From the NCBI GenBank assembly GCA_000316135.1, contig JH994100.1, forward strand, positions 27,267 through 37,759: a stretch of 10,493 bases of DNA, read 5' to 3'. Made by a program: the position numbers and the translations under genes. Below, piece by piece: positions 8,908-10,493 of this stretch. Positions within the stretch are counted from its first letter, which is position 1. Each line of letters opens with the position of its first letter. Below the pieces are notes generated by a model, which saw only the letters and a program-made list of their open reading frames with translations, did not search any database and was not told where the DNA came from. Origin of the DNA: Trachipleistophora hominis (taxonomy: Eukaryota > Microsporidia > Pleistophoridae).

Positions 8908-8939
8908 ATGTAAAAATGCAAGCCTCTGATGTTTGCTAA
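8908..8939 (+). other. Two tiny upstream reading frames before the cysteine-rich gene
   Basis: ATGTAA at 8908-8913 is a start codon followed at once by a stop. ATG at 8916 opens a 7-codon frame ending in TAA at 8937-8939, overlapping the 8929 start in another frame. They matter only if transcription begins upstream of 8908. With a TATA box at 8901 the mRNA may begin after both, in which case they are never read. Confidence 0.35.
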
Positions 8940-10347
8940 CATTTTTTTTAACATAAAACTATTTTATAATCTTTTATTCGATAATGAACTGATGGAAGTA
9001 ATAAATAACACCAATAGAATATTTTATTTCAATTTAGACAATACAATTGAGCATGGTCGCTCTGGTATCGAATATAGAAATGCGATGCTCGCGGTGTCAA
9101 TGGATTTGCAAGCTCGCTTCAACAAATTAAAAGTAGTAATAGATGAGTACGAAATTTACCAAATGTTCCTTCGTATATGCGAAAATGCACCTGAAGATTC
9201 GTGTTATAATTCTGAATACTTGAAAATGTACGAAGACGATGCGATGAATGCTCTTAGCGAAATATGTAAAACAAAAGCGCGCATTGGTTATCAACAGGTG
9301 ATAAAATTAGTGAATGGTAGAAGTCAACGTGTTACATGTTTTGACAGTAGAAGTGCAACAAAAATCCTGGAGAATTTGTTCTTAAGAATTGTTAAAAATA
9401 ACTATGACAATTATTTGCAACTCATGGGATATACCAGCAAGTATGAATGCATATGTAGGTCGAATAACAATAAAATAACTAAGACGGTAGAGTTATTAGT
9501 TAAAACTTTAAAGGGAAGATTTTTCTCGTCAAATTGTACGAATTTATTTTGCCACAACTTGGCCTATCTCTCCCGTTCTGCAGTGCAAAAATTCACTAAA
9601 GCCAATAATAAAAACAACGAAACGAAAACGTGCAAGTATATTGTCAAAAAACTTACAAGAAAATCATCCAAAAAAGAAGGTTTTATCGAGTTAGACAAAT
9701 GTTGCAATCCGCAATGCGCAGGCGTAATGAGCAAGCATTTAAAACAAGTTGTCTATTTTACAATCGACCGTAATTACAAGGCTTTTGAACAGCCAGCTCA
9801 GCTTGTTACTGAGTTAAATGAATACGCGCTTTTTAATTATAGTCCAAACAACATAATGATAATTCATATAAATTTATATAGTTTAATAATACAAGAATTT
9901 ATATTACAAAATTCTATGCCAGCTAATCCATGGAACGACTTCAATTTTTCTGAAATTTCAAATAGTACTACTTATACAAACAAAAGCCGTATAATGAACA
10001 ATGTTATACTTTTTATTGAAAAGTTGATTAAGTGCCATTACCAGAATAACTATTTCATCATAGTATTGAAAAAATTTTGTGCTCCTGAACAAGACACATC
10101 AAAAAGAATCAATATTGCCGGGAGAAATCATACCATTGATCAGTTAAAGAACATTTATAAGCTGCTAAAGCAAAAAATCAAAGATTTGTGCTGCTCAAAA
10201 CTCTTACGTAAAAATGTATTTTTATTTAAAGAGGCAGATTTTAATTACGAAACAATACTGGAGAACATACGTACTAACCGTAGAGTTTTCGGCAATAACA
10301 AATATAAGGACGCGTGTGCTTGTGAATTATATTTGGACGAAATATAA
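8929..10347 (+). CDS. Cysteine-rich orphan protein (472 aa), function unknown
   Basis: Seen: a continuous 472-codon frame with an in-frame TAA just upstream at 8911-8913. ATG at 8929 is favoured by TATA spacing. Met22 at 8992 is the alternative, since the first 21 residues are only AT-rich filler or a weak signal-anchor-like segment (hydrophobic at 4-17 but with Lys10). Cysteines cluster at 174, 176, 203, 208 (followed by His209), 235, 258, 259 and 263, with His270 after them. That arrangement (CxC, CxxxxCH, CCxxxC) could bind zinc but fits no finger type I know. Residues 215-250 are strongly basic. More cysteines occur at 369, 384, 421-422 and 463/465. The C-terminal third looks helical (TIDQLKNIYKLLKQKI at 402). 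No catalytic motif, coiled-coil heptad or membrane helix is clear. It diverges from the LRR-like gene and lies far from it. Function not assignable; a lineage-specific nuclear or secreted protein is a guess. Confidence 0.88.
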   Translation: MFANIFFNIKLFYNLLFDNELMEVINNTNRIFYFNLDNTIEHGRSGIEYRNAMLAVSMDLQARFNKLKVVIDEYEIYQMFLRICENAPEDSCYNSEYLKMYEDDAMNALSEICKTKARIGYQQVIKLVNGRSQRVTCFDSRSATKILENLFLRIVKNNYDNYLQLMGYTSKYECICRSNNNKITKTVELLVKTLKGRFFSSNCTNLFCHNLAYLSRSAVQKFTKANNKNNETKTCKYIVKKLTRKSSKKEGFIELDKCCNPQCAGVMSKHLKQVVYFTIDRNYKAFEQPAQLVTELNEYALFNYSPNNIMIIHINLYSLIIQEFILQNSMPANPWNDFNFSEISNSTTYTNKSRIMNNVILFIEKLIKCHYQNNYFIIVLKKFCAPEQDTSKRINIAGRNHTIDQLKNIYKLLKQKIKDLCCSKLLRKNVFLFKEADFNYETILENIRTNRRVFGNNKYKDACACELYLDEI

Positions 10348-10363
10348 CTGCATAGGGCACATT

Positions 10364-10387
10364 TTTTCGGTTCAAAGCTTCCGAAAA
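10364..10387 (+). repeat. 3' UTR hairpin after the cysteine-rich gene
   Basis: TTTTCGG (10364-10370) pairs with CCGAAAA (10381-10387) around a 10-nt loop TTCAAAGCTT. It begins 17 nt after the stop codon. Three G-C pairs make it firmer than most stems in this window. It could affect 3' end formation or stability. Confidence 0.4.
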
Positions 10388-10449
10388 CCAACGTATTTTA
10401 CCATAATCCTTCTTAAAGTAAACATTGTATGTTAATGTTGTGAATCTAT

Positions 10450-10455
10450 AATAAA
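10450..10455 (+). terminator. Candidate AATAAA poly(A) signal of the cysteine-rich gene
   Basis: AATAAA lies about 103 nt after the stop, followed within a few bases by a T-run. It is the best candidate in the flank. Unlike the other gene, the stop codon is not inside a hexamer. Confidence 0.4.
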
Positions 10456-10493
10456 TACGTTTTTTTAATAATATAATCTTAGTGCAAATCTCA

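Larger units (their letters stand above)
4944..8928. other. Divergent intergenic region of about 4 kb without a convincing gene
   Basis: AT-rich on both strands with dense stop codons in all frames apart from one patch near 6500-6975. I see no rRNA, no tRNA cloverleaf, no transposase-like frame and no long terminal repeat. It contains the two promoters at its ends, several short inverted repeats, and one less AT-rich patch described separately. It is too long to be a simple shared promoter. It may hold untranslated RNA genes or decayed DNA that cannot be recognised by eye. Confidence 0.7.
10348..10493. other. 3' flank of the cysteine-rich gene
   Basis: AT-rich sequence with no gene on either strand. 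It holds the hairpin at 10364-10387 and the AATAAA at 10450-10455, followed by a T-run at about 10460-10466. Confidence 0.6.

Noticed and set aside
10214..10435. 73-codon plus-strand frame
   Set aside because: It overlaps the end of the 472-codon gene in another frame and has no supporting signal.

Overview
The window reads as AT-rich nuclear DNA from a eukaryote with intronless genes. It carries two divergently transcribed protein genes separated by about 4 kb without a convincing gene. My best guess for the source is a large-genome, gene-sparse microsporidian. That is inference from four things: long intronless ORFs in the standard code, lineage-specific-looking proteins, a leucine-rich-repeat-like giant, and TATA-like boxes about 20 nt before the start codons. 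No core conserved gene is present to anchor the taxonomy. Another AT-rich protist remains possible; a prokaryote or virus is unlikely given the gene-free stretch and the eukaryote-style signals.

Layout. Positions 1-374 are the 3' flank of the first gene and hold only two modest inverted repeats. Positions 375-4943 (minus strand) encode a 1522-residue protein. It has an unrecognised N-terminal region of about 315 residues, then a long beta-rich solenoid. By eye the solenoid resolves into about ten copies of an ~85-residue super-repeat, each made of four ~21-residue leucine-rich-repeat-like coils. A helical basic stretch and more classical LRRs follow at the C-terminus. Positions 4944-8928 are the divergent intergenic region. 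It contains TATA-like boxes at both ends, a few inverted repeats (two with related arms), a repeated 11-mer near the first gene, and a patch at about 6480-6975 that is less AT-rich and could be a gene relic. Positions 8929-10347 (plus strand) encode a 472-residue cysteine-rich orphan protein. Positions 10348-10493 are its 3' flank, with a small hairpin and an AATAAA.

How the genes relate. The two genes diverge and are far apart, so a shared promoter is unlikely, and nothing in the sequence ties them to a common pathway. In both, TATAAA lies 21-22 nt before the chosen ATG, which suggests similar promoter geometry and very short 5' leaders. Neither protein can be given a biochemical function from sequence alone. 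The most notable item is the regular ~85-residue super-repeat of the giant protein.
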